In this document: in pieces, positions 33,272-44,168 of the stretch | How positions within the stretch are numbered: the first letter of the stretch is position 1 | How the letters are laid out: each line of letters starts with the position of its first letter | Origin: Pseudomonas anguilliseptica | GTDB lineage: Bacteria; Pseudomonadota; Gammaproteobacteria; Pseudomonadales; Pseudomonadaceae | DNA: 64,000 nucleotides | Assembly (NCBI RefSeq): GCF_900105355.1 | Contig: NZ_FNSC01000001.1 | Span: forward strand, 744,001 to 808,000 | Reading direction: 5' to 3' | Notes under the pieces: generated by a model | Databases searched by the model: none | What the model was told of the DNA's origin: nothing | The model's input: the letters and a program-made list of their open reading frames with translations, nothing else | Program-made: the position numbers and the translations under genes

Positions 33272-34093
33272 TTAATAGCCTTTGATGGTGTAATCGATTT
33301 CGAACTTGATCCCGGTCACCCGCGATACACCGGTTTCCAGGCGACCGTCGTCGAACAGGCGCAGCCAGCGATAGCCTGGCGCGGTTTTATCCACCTGAAA
33401 CTCTTCGCTGCCCGGGGCGAACTGCACGCAGGTCGAGGGCGACGCCAGCAGGCGAATCGGGCCGCGCTGCTGATCGAGCTCCTGATGGATATGCCCCCAG
33501 AGCACCGCACGCACCTGGCTGAACCGTTCCAGCACAGCAAACAGGGCATCCGGATTGCGCAGGCCGATAGGCTCCATCCACTTGCAGCCGATGGACACCG
33601 GATGGTGATGCAGGCAGATCAGGTGATGACAATCCGGTTCTTCGCTCAGCGCGCGCTCCAGCAAGGCAAGCTGCTGTTCGTTGAGGTAACCGGGCACAGC
33701 ACCAGGAATCGAGGAGTCAAGCAGAATCACGCGCCAGTTACCCAGGTCGATCACCGGTTCCAGCAGATCACTGCCGACGCAAGCCTCCTGCATCGCGGGC
33801 ACTTCATCATGGTTACCGGGGAACCAGCGCGCGGGCGCGGGGATAGCTGCGGTCATCTCGCGGAAACGCTGGTAGGACTCTGCGCTGCCGTCCTGCGAGA
33901 GGTCGCCACTGGCCAGGATCAGGTCGATCTGCGGTTGCTCCAGCAGCACACGCTCAATCACCCGCTGCAAGCTATCCTGGGTATCCATGCCCAATAGCTT
34001 GCCCGCCCCGTCGGCAAACAGGTGGCTGTCGGATAACTGCACCAGCAGTACCGAGCGATCAACAGCAGTGGTTTTAGTCGGCGCGCCCGGCAA
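33272..34093 (-). CDS. cpdA: 3',5'-cyclic-AMP phosphodiesterase CpdA
   Basis: Class III metallophosphoesterase that lowers cAMP and so limits Vfr activity. The 273-residue protein has the metal-ligand series DSHL, GDLSQDGS, GNHDE, HHHP and GHIHQ in the family order. The start is TTG at 34093, with AAGGAG 6 nt upstream; no ATG lies in a sensible place. A TGTGAT half-site for a CRP/Vfr protein lies about 75 nt upstream (34169-34174). Vfr-activated cpdA is known in P. aeruginosa; here this is only suggestive. Confidence 0.93.
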   Translation of the reverse strand: MPGAPTKTTAVDRSVLLVQLSDSHLFADGAGKLLGMDTQDSLQRVIERVLLEQPQIDLILASGDLSQDGSAESYQRFREMTAAIPAPARWFPGNHDEVPAMQEACVGSDLLEPVIDLGNWRVILLDSSIPGAVPGYLNEQQLALLERALSEEPDCHHLICLHHHPVSIGCKWMEPIGLRNPDALFAVLERFSQVRAVLWGHIHQELDQQRGPIRLLASPSTCVQFAPGSEEFQVDKTAPGYRWLRLFDDGRLETGVSRVTGIKFEIDYTIKGY

Positions 34094-34266
34094 GACCTTC
34101 TCCTTGAGCGGAATGCGTGAATTATGCTGGCTAGCCCTGCAGGCGGTAAACCCGCGAAAGGGGAATAGATCACAGAACGTCCGCTGTAAATCCAGCGCCC
34201 ATCCAAAGGCTAGCGCGTATCGGAATAATGCGCCTGCGACTGATTATCGGCAGAACATGGAAAAAC

Positions 34267-34725
34267 CTAACGGACGGGAGCCAGTTCGTGACCGCAGGCC
34301 AGGCAGTGACTCAGCCACTCGCCGAGAAACAGATTGAGCTGAGTCTTCTCATCCGGCTGGTGCATGGCCGCATTGGGATAGGGATAAATGCCGCGAAAAC
34401 GCCGCGCACTCTGCGCCCCAATGACTTCAGCCATTCGCGCATCGTGGTACACACGCACCTCCATATGCGGCACCGGCAGCCAGGGCAGACTGTGCTCCTG
34501 ACGCACCGAGAGGGTCGAGGTGTAGGGGCAGGTTTCCAGCACTTCCAGCGCCAGCACGCCCAGCTGCTGTTCACCCTGACTCATGCCCACACGACGCGCC
34601 TGCCGATAGGCATCCGGGCCCTCACGCATTTCCGGCAGCAACTGCATCAGGCGCGCATAGTTGGCCTCGCAAGCGGCTTGTAGCTCGACCAGGTCGACCC
34701 GATAGCGCTCGCGCAGCAAGTTCAC
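34267..34725 (-). CDS. DUF1249 (YqiB-like) protein
   Basis: 152 residues from the GTG at 34725, which overlaps the nudF stop by 4 nt (GTGA). Contains the DUF1249 blocks RYRVDLVELQAACEANYARL, MEVRVYHDARMAEVIG and DEKTQLNLFLGEWLSHCL. No catalytic motif is visible and the function is unknown to me. The conserved nudF-yqiB-cpdA-yqiA-parE order in gammaproteobacteria supports a real, co-expressed gene. A 173-nt gap separates it from cpdA. Confidence 0.88.
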   Translation of the reverse strand: MNLLRERYRVDLVELQAACEANYARLMQLLPEMREGPDAYRQARRVGMSQGEQQLGVLALEVLETCPYTSTLSVRQEHSLPWLPVPHMEVRVYHDARMAEVIGAQSARRFRGIYPYPNAAMHQPDEKTQLNLFLGEWLSHCLACGHELAPVR

Positions 34726-35321
34726 GACCACAACCCCCGCACTTCGCTGCGGTTTAGCGCCAGCCACTGCAGGGCGATGATGCTGGCGGCATTGTCGATA
34801 CGCCCGTCTTTCAGCGCATCCAAGGCATCTTCCAGCGGCCAGACGTGTACACGAATATCCTCGCCCTCTTCCGCAAGGCCATGCACGCCACCGGCGCCTT
34901 CACTGTCGCAACGACCGACGAACAGGTGCACGCGCTCATCCGAGCCACCGGGTGAAGGGTAGTACTGGGTAATTGGCCACAACGACGTCAGCTGTAGATT
35001 GGCCTCTTCGATCGCTTCGCGGCGCGCGACCTCTTCGGGCTCCTCGTCCTTGTCGATCAACCCGGCGACCAGCTCCAGCAGCCAGGGATTGGCACTTTTC
35101 TCCAACGCACCGACGCGGAACTGCTCGATCAGCACCACACAGTCGCGCTGTGGGTCATAGGGCAGCACGCACACCGCATCGTGTCGCACGAATAGTTCGC
35201 GACTCAGCTCCGGGCCCATGCCACCGGCAAACTGGCGATGGCGCAAACGCAGCCGATCGAGCTTGTAGAAGCCGCTGAAGCAGGCTTCGCGCTCGATCAC
35301 TTGAACATCTTCTCGTTGCAT
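34722..35321 (-). CDS. nudF: ADP-ribose pyrophosphatase NudF
   Basis: Hydrolyses ADP-ribose to AMP and ribose-5-phosphate. The 199-residue protein has the Nudix box GLIDKDEEPEEVARREAIEE (GX5EX7REUXEE), then the family-typical PSPGGSDERVHLFVGR loop. Start ATG 35321. First gene of the nudF-to-parC run; a terminator-like hairpin (35344-35359) separates it from thiC. Confidence 0.94.
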   Translation of the reverse strand: MQREDVQVIEREACFSGFYKLDRLRLRHRQFAGGMGPELSRELFVRHDAVCVLPYDPQRDCVVLIEQFRVGALEKSANPWLLELVAGLIDKDEEPEEVARREAIEEANLQLTSLWPITQYYPSPGGSDERVHLFVGRCDSEGAGGVHGLAEEGEDIRVHVWPLEDALDALKDGRIDNAASIIALQWLALNRSEVRGLWS

Positions 35322-35343
35322 AACGCCCCCTGATTAACAGAAA

Positions 35344-35359
35344 CGGGCCCGAAGGCCCG
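35344..35359 (-). terminator. Probable thiC terminator
   Basis: On the minus strand CGGGCC and GGCCCG flank a TTCG tetraloop and are followed by TTTCTGTT. The stem is short and the T run imperfect. Confidence 0.6.
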
Positions 35360-35409
35360 CCCTGGTTACACCCTATGCTGCTCCGAAACATGGCGCAGCA
35401 AAAGCTCTA

Positions 35410-37492
<2,083 letters not shown>

Positions 37493-37710
37493 CGCGACCA
37501 GTCTAATCAACCCCAGGCAATAAAACCAACCCGCGAGTCAAATATTCATGACCCACGCGTCGGATCGTGACGCTCGCATATAACCACCTGGATTGTTGCA
37601 CCCAGGCAACATAGCTTGTTGCAAACTACACTACAGGCGCCTAAACGGCCCTTGCCCCCCAGGCACGGCCCCTTAGCCTTGCCGATTACCGCCAAATCAG
37701 GATCACCCTC

Positions 37711-39153
37711 ATGTTGCGCAGACTCTCTCTGGCTCTCGCTGTGGCCGCCGCGTCCAACGGAATGGCCTGGGCTGCTGAACAAGCCCCACTGTCCACCAAA
37801 ACTGACCTTGTCACGGTTTACCAGGAAGCCGCCGCCAACAATGCCGACCTAGCCGCCGCCCGTGCTGACTATGAAGCGCGCAGCGAAGTGGTACCCCAGG
37901 CCCGTGCCGGACTGCTGCCGAACCTGTCTGCCGGCGCCAACCTGAGCGACACCCGTACCCAGGTCGATTCGCCTGCCAACACCAGCTCGCGCAGCGGCGT
38001 GGTGTACCAGGCCAACCTCAGCCAACCACTGTTCCGCGCTGACCGCTGGTTCCAGCTGCAAGCCGCCGAAGCAACCAACGAGCAAGCTGCGCTGGAACTG
38101 TCGGCCACCGAACAGAACCTGATTCTGCAGAGCGCCGAAACCTACTTCGCGGTATTGCGTGCCCAGGACAATCTGGCCTCGACCAAGGCCGAAGAAGCCG
38201 CATTCAAGCGCCAGCTGGATCAGGCCAATGAGCGCTTCGATGTCGGCCTCTCGGACAAGACCGACGTGCTGGAAGCCCAAGCCGGCTTCGACACCGCCCG
38301 CGCCAACCGCATCATCGCCCAGCAACAGGTAGAAGATGCCTTCGAGGCGCTGATCACCCTGACCCACCGCGACTTCGCCGCCCTGGAAGGCATCGAGCAC
38401 AGCCTGCCGATCCTCGCGCCAACGCCGAACGATGCCAAGGCCTGGGTCGATATTGCCGCTGCGCAGAATCTCAATCTGCAAGCCAGCAACTACGCCGTTG
38501 AAGCCGCCGAAGAAACCCTGCGCCAGCGCAAATCCGGCCACGCCCCGACTCTGGATGCGGTTGCCAGCTACCAGAAGGGCGACAACGACAGCCTCGGTTT
38601 CAGCAACAATGCCGGCACCATTAACCGCTTCAGTGGTGATGTCGAGCAACGCTCAATCGGCTTGCAACTGAATATCCCGCTGTACAGCGGTGGCCTGACC
38701 AACTCCCAGGTGCGCGAGTCCTACCAGCGCCTGAACCAGACCGAGCAGCTGCGTGAAAGCCTGCGCCGTCAGGTGGTGCAGAACACCCGCAACCTGCACC
38801 GCGCGGTGAATACCGACGTGGAAACCGTGCAGGCGCGCAAGCAGTCGATCATCTCCAACCAGAGCGCCCTGGAGGCCACCGAAATCGGCTATCAGGTCGG
38901 TACGCGTAACATCGTTGACGTGCTCGACGCTCAGCGCCAGCTGTACAGCTCGGTGCGCAACTACAACAACGCGCGTTACGACTACATCCTCAACAACCTA
39001 CGCCTGAAACAGGCCGCCGGCACCCTCAGCCCGGACGACCTGGCCGCCCTGGAGCAATACCTGAAATCCGACTACAACCCGGACGAAGACTTCCTCCCGC
39101 CGGACCTGGCCAAGGCCGCCGAAGCCCAGCTGCGTGGCAACCCGCAGTACTGA
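37711..39153 (+). CDS. tolC: TolC-family outer-membrane efflux channel
   Basis: Outer-membrane exit duct for type I secretion and RND or ABC efflux. The 480-residue protein has a signal peptide (MLRRLSLALAVAAASNGMAWA) and two OEP repeats of about 200 residues (YQEAAANNADLAAARADYEA, and again LNLQASNYAVEAAEETLRQ), which form the beta-barrel and alpha-helical tunnel; GYQVGTRNIVDVLDAQRQLY is the classic TolC block. AGGATC precedes ATG 37711. No inner-membrane partner is adjacent, as usual for TolC next to thiC in pseudomonads. Confidence 0.95.
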   Translation: MLRRLSLALAVAAASNGMAWAAEQAPLSTKTDLVTVYQEAAANNADLAAARADYEARSEVVPQARAGLLPNLSAGANLSDTRTQVDSPANTSSRSGVVYQANLSQPLFRADRWFQLQAAEATNEQAALELSATEQNLILQSAETYFAVLRAQDNLASTKAEEAAFKRQLDQANERFDVGLSDKTDVLEAQAGFDTARANRIIAQQQVEDAFEALITLTHRDFAALEGIEHSLPILAPTPNDAKAWVDIAAAQNLNLQASNYAVEAAEETLRQRKSGHAPTLDAVASYQKGDNDSLGFSNNAGTINRFSGDVEQRSIGLQLNIPLYSGGLTNSQVRESYQRLNQTEQLRESLRRQVVQNTRNLHRAVNTDVETVQARKQSIISNQSALEATEIGYQVGTRNIVDVLDAQRQLYSSVRNYNNARYDYILNNLRLKQAAGTLSPDDLAALEQYLKSDYNPDEDFLPPDLAKAAEAQLRGNPQY

Positions 39154-39163
39154 GTTGAGCAAG

Positions 39164-39199
39164 ACAAAAAAGCCCGCTGAATTCAGCGGGCTTTTTGTT
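39164..39199. terminator. tolC terminator, bidirectional
   Basis: AAAAAGCCCGCTGAA and TTCAGCGGGCTTTTT form a perfect palindrome followed by GTT. Confidence 0.92.
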
Positions 39200-39211
39200 G
39201 GGCAACAGCTA

Positions 39212-39259
39212 GTAGGAGCGGGCCATGCCCGCGATTGCAATTGCGCGAGCATGGCCCGC
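39212..39259. repeat. REP-type palindrome between tolC and waaA
   Basis: GTAGGAGCGGGCCATGCCCG is followed after a short AT-rich centre by an inverted AGCATGGCCCGCT. It is of the same general type as the copies flanking the RAYT gene (57092-57785) but with CCAT in the stem. It ends against the waaA stop codon. Confidence 0.75.
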
Positions 39260-40552
39260 TTACCGCTTACTCTTTAACAGACGCTCAAGCCCTGCCAGCA
39301 AACGCGCCAGCGCCCCCTGATTGGCCTGCATCACCGCCAACCCCGCCTTACGCATGGCCTGCGCGGCATCAGGCTCACGCCACAGCTGCGCAACGCGCTG
39401 CGCCAGACCGTCAGCATCCGCCACGTCAATCAAGGCACCGGAAGCGCGTAACTGCGCGGCAATCTCCAGAAAGTTGAACCGGTGCGGGCCGCTCAGCACC
39501 GGTTTGCCCAGCGCCGCCGGCTCCAGCAGGTTATGCCCGCCATTGGCCACCAGACTACCGCCAACAAAGGCGATATCGGCCAGGGCATAAAGAAACAGCA
39601 GCTCACCCATGGTGTCGCCGAGCAGCACCTGATCACTCGCCAGCAGCGCTTCGCCAGTGGAACGCCGCCGCGTGTTGAAGCCTTGCCGCTGGCACAACTC
39701 GAACACCGCATTGAACCGCTCGGGATGGCGCGGCACCAGAATCAGCAGGGCGCCGGGGTTCTGTCTGAGTAGCTCACTGTGGGCAGCGAGCACGATCTCG
39801 TCTTCACCGGCATGGGTGCTTGCGGCGATCCACACCGGGCGCCGCGTGGCCTGCCATTGCTCACGCAAGGCAGCGGCGCGGGTCAACAATGCAGGATCAA
39901 TCGCCAGATCGAATTTGATCGAGCCGGTGACCTCAACACACTCCGGCCGAGCACCCAGGCTGCGAAAGCGTTCGGCTTCCAGCGCTGTCTGCACCGCCAG
40001 CAAATCCAGCTCGGCGAGCATCGGCGCAGTAAGGTTGGCAAAGCGCGCATAACCACGCGCCGAGCGTTCGGAGAGCCGCCCGTTGGCCAGCGCCAACGGG
40101 ATGCCACGCTTGGCGCACTGGTGAATATGGTTGGGCCACAGCTCGGTTTCCATAATCACCGCCAGCCGTGGCTGCACCTGATCGAGAAAGCGCGCGGCGG
40201 CCCAGGGCAGGTCATACGGCAGGTAGCAATGCTGTACCCGGCCGGCGTACTCCGCACCACCGAACATCGCCTGGATACGCTCCGAACCGGTCGGCGTCAT
40301 GCAAGTAATGGTGATTGGCAACTGCGGGTAACGCGCCAGCAGCTCACGCACCAGCGGCGCGGCGGCGATGCTTTCGCCCACCGACACCGCATGCAACCAG
40401 ATGCCACCTGGTTTGAGCGCAGGCAGGCCGAGGGCGAAACGCTCGCCGATGCGCTTGGCATAGGCCGGTGCCTGCAAGGCACGCCAAGCCAGACGCCCGG
40501 CCACCAGCGGCAGGCCGAAATGAAACAACAGGGTATAGAGGCTTCTATTCAT
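39260..40552 (-). CDS. waaA: 3-deoxy-D-manno-octulosonic acid transferase WaaA
   Basis: GT-B glycosyltransferase that adds Kdo to lipid IVA on the inner membrane. The 430-residue protein has an N-terminal membrane helix (LYTLLFHFGLPLVAGRLAWR), then IWLHAVSVGESIAAAPL, METELWPN and, in the second domain, WIAASTHAGEDEI, LILVPRHPERF and GGSLVANGGHNLLEPAA, which bind the CMP-Kdo donor. ATG 40552 is chosen as the family start; the frame stays open upstream without homology. Confidence 0.96.
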   Translation of the reverse strand: MNRSLYTLLFHFGLPLVAGRLAWRALQAPAYAKRIGERFALGLPALKPGGIWLHAVSVGESIAAAPLVRELLARYPQLPITITCMTPTGSERIQAMFGGAEYAGRVQHCYLPYDLPWAAARFLDQVQPRLAVIMETELWPNHIHQCAKRGIPLALANGRLSERSARGYARFANLTAPMLAELDLLAVQTALEAERFRSLGARPECVEVTGSIKFDLAIDPALLTRAAALREQWQATRRPVWIAASTHAGEDEIVLAAHSELLRQNPGALLILVPRHPERFNAVFELCQRQGFNTRRRSTGEALLASDQVLLGDTMGELLFLYALADIAFVGGSLVANGGHNLLEPAALGKPVLSGPHRFNFLEIAAQLRASGALIDVADADGLAQRVAQLWREPDAAQAMRKAGLAVMQANQGALARLLAGLERLLKSKR

Positions 40553-40604
40553 GGCGCGCAGCTTATGCACTTTGACCAATACCGTCGAGTCAGGCGCAGG
40601 CCTG

Positions 40605-41489
40605 CTAGCCGATGGCCTGCAGGTGCTGGGCAAAACACTCAGCCAACCACAAGGCCGCCGGCCCCAGCGCCTCGTCACGGCGGCAGACCAACTCGACCAC
40701 CAACGGTGGCGGCGTCCAGTCGCTGCTCAATTCCACCAGCTGACTCTGGTAGGTCGGGTACTGCACCACATGGCGCGGCAGCCAGGCCCAGCCCAGGTTA
40801 CGCATCAGCAGTTCGGCCATCGCGTAGAAGCTGTCCGTGCGCCAGACCGACGGGCTGATTTGCTCGCCGCCCGGGTAGTGACTGTCCTGCGGCGCCATCA
40901 GCAGTTGCCTATGTCGCGCCAGCTCACGCCGATCGACATGCCCGGCTCCCGCCAACGCGTGCCCAGCCCCGCACACGGTAACCATCTCGATGGTACCCAG
41001 GCGCTGACGTTCCAGGGCGTCAGGCATCTGCTCATGGTGGAACAGCAGACCGAGATCGGCGCGGTGCTCCAGCAGCTTGCGCGCCACATCGCCTTGGGCG
41101 CCGCTGGCCAGCTGCACCTCCAGCAGCGGGAACTGTTGCGCCAGCGCCTCCAGACTGTCGAGCACCGGCTGATAGGGCATGGCTTCATCCTGCGCCAAGC
41201 GCAGGCGCACCTCTTCACCGCGCACCAGGCCCAGCGCCCGCCCTTCCAGACGCTGACACTGGCGCAGCACCTCGCGCGCCTCCTCCAGCAGAGCCGCGCC
41301 GGCATCGGTCAGGCGTGGCTGACGGCCGCTGCTGCGCTCGATCAGACGCACGCCAAGGTCAGCCTCCAGCAAGGCAATCGCATTGCTCACTGCCGATTGT
41401 GCGCGCTGCATCTGCCGACCCACGGCGGAGAACGACTGGCCATCGGCGACACTGACAAACAGGCGAATCTGCTCCAGGCTCCACTGCAT
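40605..41489 (-). CDS. LysR-family transcriptional regulator (divergent from SMR gene)
   Basis: 294 residues starting MQWSLEQIRLFVSVADGQSF. N-terminal winged helix-turn-helix (SAVGRQMQRAQSAVSNAIALLEADLGVRLIERS), then a periplasmic-binding-like effector domain (VDRRELARHRQLLM, WRTDSFYAMAELLMRNLGWAWLP). The ATG at 41489 is preferred to one ten codons upstream because LysR helices begin about here. The 87-nt divergent spacer to the SMR gene suggests it controls that gene. The effector is unknown. Confidence 0.9.
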   Translation of the reverse strand: MQWSLEQIRLFVSVADGQSFSAVGRQMQRAQSAVSNAIALLEADLGVRLIERSSGRQPRLTDAGAALLEEAREVLRQCQRLEGRALGLVRGEEVRLRLAQDEAMPYQPVLDSLEALAQQFPLLEVQLASGAQGDVARKLLEHRADLGLLFHHEQMPDALERQRLGTIEMVTVCGAGHALAGAGHVDRRELARHRQLLMAPQDSHYPGGEQISPSVWRTDSFYAMAELLMRNLGWAWLPRHVVQYPTYQSQLVELSSDWTPPPLVVELVCRRDEALGPAALWLAECFAQHLQAIG

Positions 41490-41576
41490 AACCCATCTCC
41501 ACTTCAGATAGGTAATCACTTTATCCCATCCGCCATGTCACTAGAATGGCCGCCAGATCACTCTGGAGGCCACATC

Positions 41577-41909
41577 ATGGGCGGCTATCTCTACCTTGCA
41601 ATTGCCATCACCGCTGAAGTCATCGCCACCACCTCGATGAAGGCCCTGGATGGATTCAGCAAACCCCTGCCCCTGCTACTGGTCGTGGTTGGCTACGCCA
41701 TCTCGTTCTGGATGCTCAGCCTGGTGGTGAAAACCATCCCGGTCGGCGTCGCCTATGCGGTGTGGGCCGGTATGGGCATTGTGCTGGTGAGCATCGCGGC
41801 GGTGTTTCTCTACCAACAACGGCTGGACCTGCCGGCCATGCTCGGCATGGGCCTGATCGTCGCTGGCGTGGTGGTGATTCAGTTGTTCTCGCAAAGCGTC
41901 GGCCACTGA
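41577..41909 (+). CDS. Small multidrug resistance (SMR/EmrE-type) transporter
   Basis: 110 residues with four transmembrane helices and the essential Glu14 in LAIAITAEVIATTSMKAL. GVAYAVWAGMGIVLVSI (helix 3) and VAGVVVIQLFSQS (helix 4) are EmrE-like. Exchanges protons for quaternary ammonium or aromatic cations, or possibly guanidinium; the AYAVWAG signature fits the multidrug branch better. GGAGG lies 9 nt upstream. It is probably regulated by the divergent LysR protein. Confidence 0.93.
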   Translation: MGGYLYLAIAITAEVIATTSMKALDGFSKPLPLLLVVVGYAISFWMLSLVVKTIPVGVAYAVWAGMGIVLVSIAAVFLYQQRLDLPAMLGMGLIVAGVVVIQLFSQSVGH

Positions 41910-41943
41910 GAACCCGCCCAACGCCCGCTGCGCTTCGGCCCTG

Positions 41944-42014
41944 CGGCGTTAAAAACAGGCTCGGAATGCTCATTTACACCAGTAAACTCCGCTTCCTCGC
42001 CTGTTTTTGCCTTG
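41944..42014. repeat. Interspersed ~70-bp repeat, copy 2
   Basis: Reverse-complement match of 3217-3286, including the GTTTAC/GTAAAT core, CGGAG box and terminal AAAACAGGC/GCCTGTTTTT pairing. It lies between the SMR and FAD oxidoreductase genes. Confidence 0.8.
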
Positions 42015-42111
42015 CATGACTCTAGCTCGCGAGACGTTGAGCAGGTTCCGGGGTAAGGCGCTAGCGCGGCCGGGTTATACTGCGCGCCTGTTTTCCCGGT
42101 GAGACACCTGC

Positions 42112-43284
42112 ATGTCCCAGGCATTGAGCACTGATGTTTTGATCGTAGGCGGCGGTATCGCCGGCCTTTGGCTGAATGCGCGCCTGCGCCGCCAGGGGTT
42201 CGCCACCCTGCTGGTAGAAAACGCCCGCCTCGGTGGCGGCCAGAGTGTGAAATCCCAGGGCATCATCCACGGCGGCGCCAAATACGCCCTGCATGGCGCG
42301 CTGACTGGCGCCTCCGAAGCCATCGCCGATATGCCGCGCCGCTGGCGTGAAGCCCTGGCGGGCAACGGCGAGCTGGACCTGAGCGGCGTTCGCCTGCTCT
42401 CCGATGCCCACTACCTGTGGTCGCCCGGCAGCCTGGCCGGCAATATCACCAGCTTTTTTGCCAGCAAGGCTGTACGCGGCCGGGTCGATCAGGTCAAGGG
42501 CGAGCAGCTGCCACCGGCCCTGCAACACCCGAAATTCAAGGGCAAGGTCTATCGTCTGGCTGAACTGGTGCTGGATGTGCCCAGCCTGATCAGCCGCCTC
42601 AGCGAACTGGCCGGCGATGGTTTGCTGGCTGCCGAGCACATAGAGCCGCTGCGGGAAAACGGCGAGCTGGTCGGCCTGATCATCGATGGCCGTGAGATTC
42701 GCGCACAACGCATCATTCTCAGCGCCGGGCGTGGCAATGCCGAGCTGCTCAGCGCACTCGACCTCAGCCAACCCGCACAACAACTGCGCCCGCTGCATAT
42801 GGTCCTGGTCAAAGGTCCAACGTTAAAACCGCTGTACGCCCACTGCCTGGGCGGTGGGCCGAAGCCGCGCGTCACCATCACCACCCACCCGGCGGCCGAC
42901 GGCCAGTGGGTCTGGTATCTGGGTGGCGATCTGGCCGAAGCCGATGGCGTGGCCCGCGATGAAGCGGCGCAGCTCCTGGCTGCGAAAAAAGAGCTGAGCG
43001 AACTGCTGCCCTGGGTCGACCTATCGGCCGCGCAATGGGCCACGCTGCGAGTTGACCGCGCGGAGCCGGCGCAGTCCGGCCTGGTGCGCCCGGACAACGC
43101 CTTCCTCCACGAGCAGGACAAGCTGCTGGTGGGCTGGCCGACTAAACTGGCGTTAGCCCCGGACTTTGCTGAGCGTGTACTGGCCGCACTCGATCGCGAC
43201 GGCATTCAGCCGGCGCAGCACGCACCACTGCCCGCGCTGCCGCGCCCGAGCGTCGCCCCACCCGCCTGGGAGGAACTGTTCTGA
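42112..43284 (+). CDS. FAD-dependent oxidoreductase (DAO/GlpD-like)
   Basis: 390 residues. Rossmann FAD motif VLIVGGGIAGLWLNARLRRQ, then SVKSQGIIHGGAKYAL, a flavin-contact block found in glycerol-3-phosphate dehydrogenase relatives, and IILSAGRGNAELL. Soluble, no signal peptide. The substrate is not identifiable. Its stop overlaps the next gene's start by 1 nt (TGATG), so it forms a unit with the aldo/keto reductase, perhaps acting on related hydroxy or keto compounds. Confidence 0.85.
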   Translation: MSQALSTDVLIVGGGIAGLWLNARLRRQGFATLLVENARLGGGQSVKSQGIIHGGAKYALHGALTGASEAIADMPRRWREALAGNGELDLSGVRLLSDAHYLWSPGSLAGNITSFFASKAVRGRVDQVKGEQLPPALQHPKFKGKVYRLAELVLDVPSLISRLSELAGDGLLAAEHIEPLRENGELVGLIIDGREIRAQRIILSAGRGNAELLSALDLSQPAQQLRPLHMVLVKGPTLKPLYAHCLGGGPKPRVTITTHPAADGQWVWYLGGDLAEADGVARDEAAQLLAAKKELSELLPWVDLSAAQWATLRVDRAEPAQSGLVRPDNAFLHEQDKLLVGWPTKLALAPDFAERVLAALDRDGIQPAQHAPLPALPRPSVAPPAWEELF

Positions 43285-44099
43285 TGCATCCCCTGCATAG
43301 CCTGCACAACCTACACCGCCCACTGGGCGCCACCGAGTTGCTGGTTTCGCCATTGGGCCTGGGCACGGTCAAGCTGGGCCGTGACCAGGGGGTGAAGTAT
43401 CCCAACGGCTTCACCATCCCCGACGACGCCGCGGCCCGCGAACTGCTGGCCCAGGCCCATGATCTGGGTATCAATCTGATCGACACCGCGCCAGCCTACG
43501 GCACCAGCGAAACCCGCCTCGGCCCGCTGTTGCGCGGCCAGCGCCAGCAGTGGGTGATTGTCAGCAAGGTCGGCGAAGAATTCGATAACGGCCAATCGCA
43601 CTTTGACTTCAGCCCTGCGCATACGCGGCTCTCGGTGGAGCGCAGTCTCAAGCGCCTGGAAACCGACTTTATCGACCTGGTACTGGTGCATTCCGACGGC
43701 AACGATGTGGCGATTCTGCGTGACAGTGGCGTGTACGAAACCCTGGCTGAACTCAAACGCGAGGGCAAGATTCGCGGTTTCGGCCTCTCCGGCAAAACCG
43801 TTGCAGGTGGCCTGCTCGCCCTTGAGCAGGGTGACTGCGCGATGGTGACCTATAACCTTAATGAGCAAAGCGAGCAGGCCGTACTGGACTACGCCGAGCT
43901 ACACGGCAAGGGCATCCTGATCAAGAAAGCCCTGGCCAGCGGCCACGCCTGCCTGGCTGACGCAGACCCGGTGCGCGCCAGTTTCGAGCTGATCTTCAGC
44001 CATCCGGCGGCCTGCAGCGCGATTATCGGCACCATCAACCCGCAGCACCTGGCGCATAACGTCACCACGGCCGCAGCTGTAATTCAGGATATTGCCTGA
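43284..44099 (+). CDS. Aldo/keto reductase
   Basis: 271 residues with the catalytic tetrad in order: Asp and Tyr in NLIDTAPAYGTSE, Lys in IVSKVGEEF, His in LVLVHSDGND. The later GFGLSGKTVAGG and CSAIIGTINPQHL match the cofactor-binding end. Shorter than the ~320-residue AKRs, as in the FAD-coupled Pseudomonas type. NADPH is likely; the substrate is unknown. Translationally coupled to the oxidoreductase upstream. Confidence 0.88.
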   Translation: MHPLHSLHNLHRPLGATELLVSPLGLGTVKLGRDQGVKYPNGFTIPDDAAARELLAQAHDLGINLIDTAPAYGTSETRLGPLLRGQRQQWVIVSKVGEEFDNGQSHFDFSPAHTRLSVERSLKRLETDFIDLVLVHSDGNDVAILRDSGVYETLAELKREGKIRGFGLSGKTVAGGLLALEQGDCAMVTYNLNEQSEQAVLDYAELHGKGILIKKALASGHACLADADPVRASFELIFSHPAACSAIIGTINPQHLAHNVTTAAAVIQDIA

Positions 44100-44168
44100 C
44101 GGGTCTCCCCCGTCGATCTGTGCCAAGCTCTCAGGCCATGCCCACGCCGACACCCGCGAGGAGTTGCC

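Noticed and set aside
34094..34266. A cobalamin or other riboswitch between cpdA and the DUF1249 gene
   Set aside because: Only short hairpins such as CGCTG/CAGCG are seen; no B12-box or other known core.
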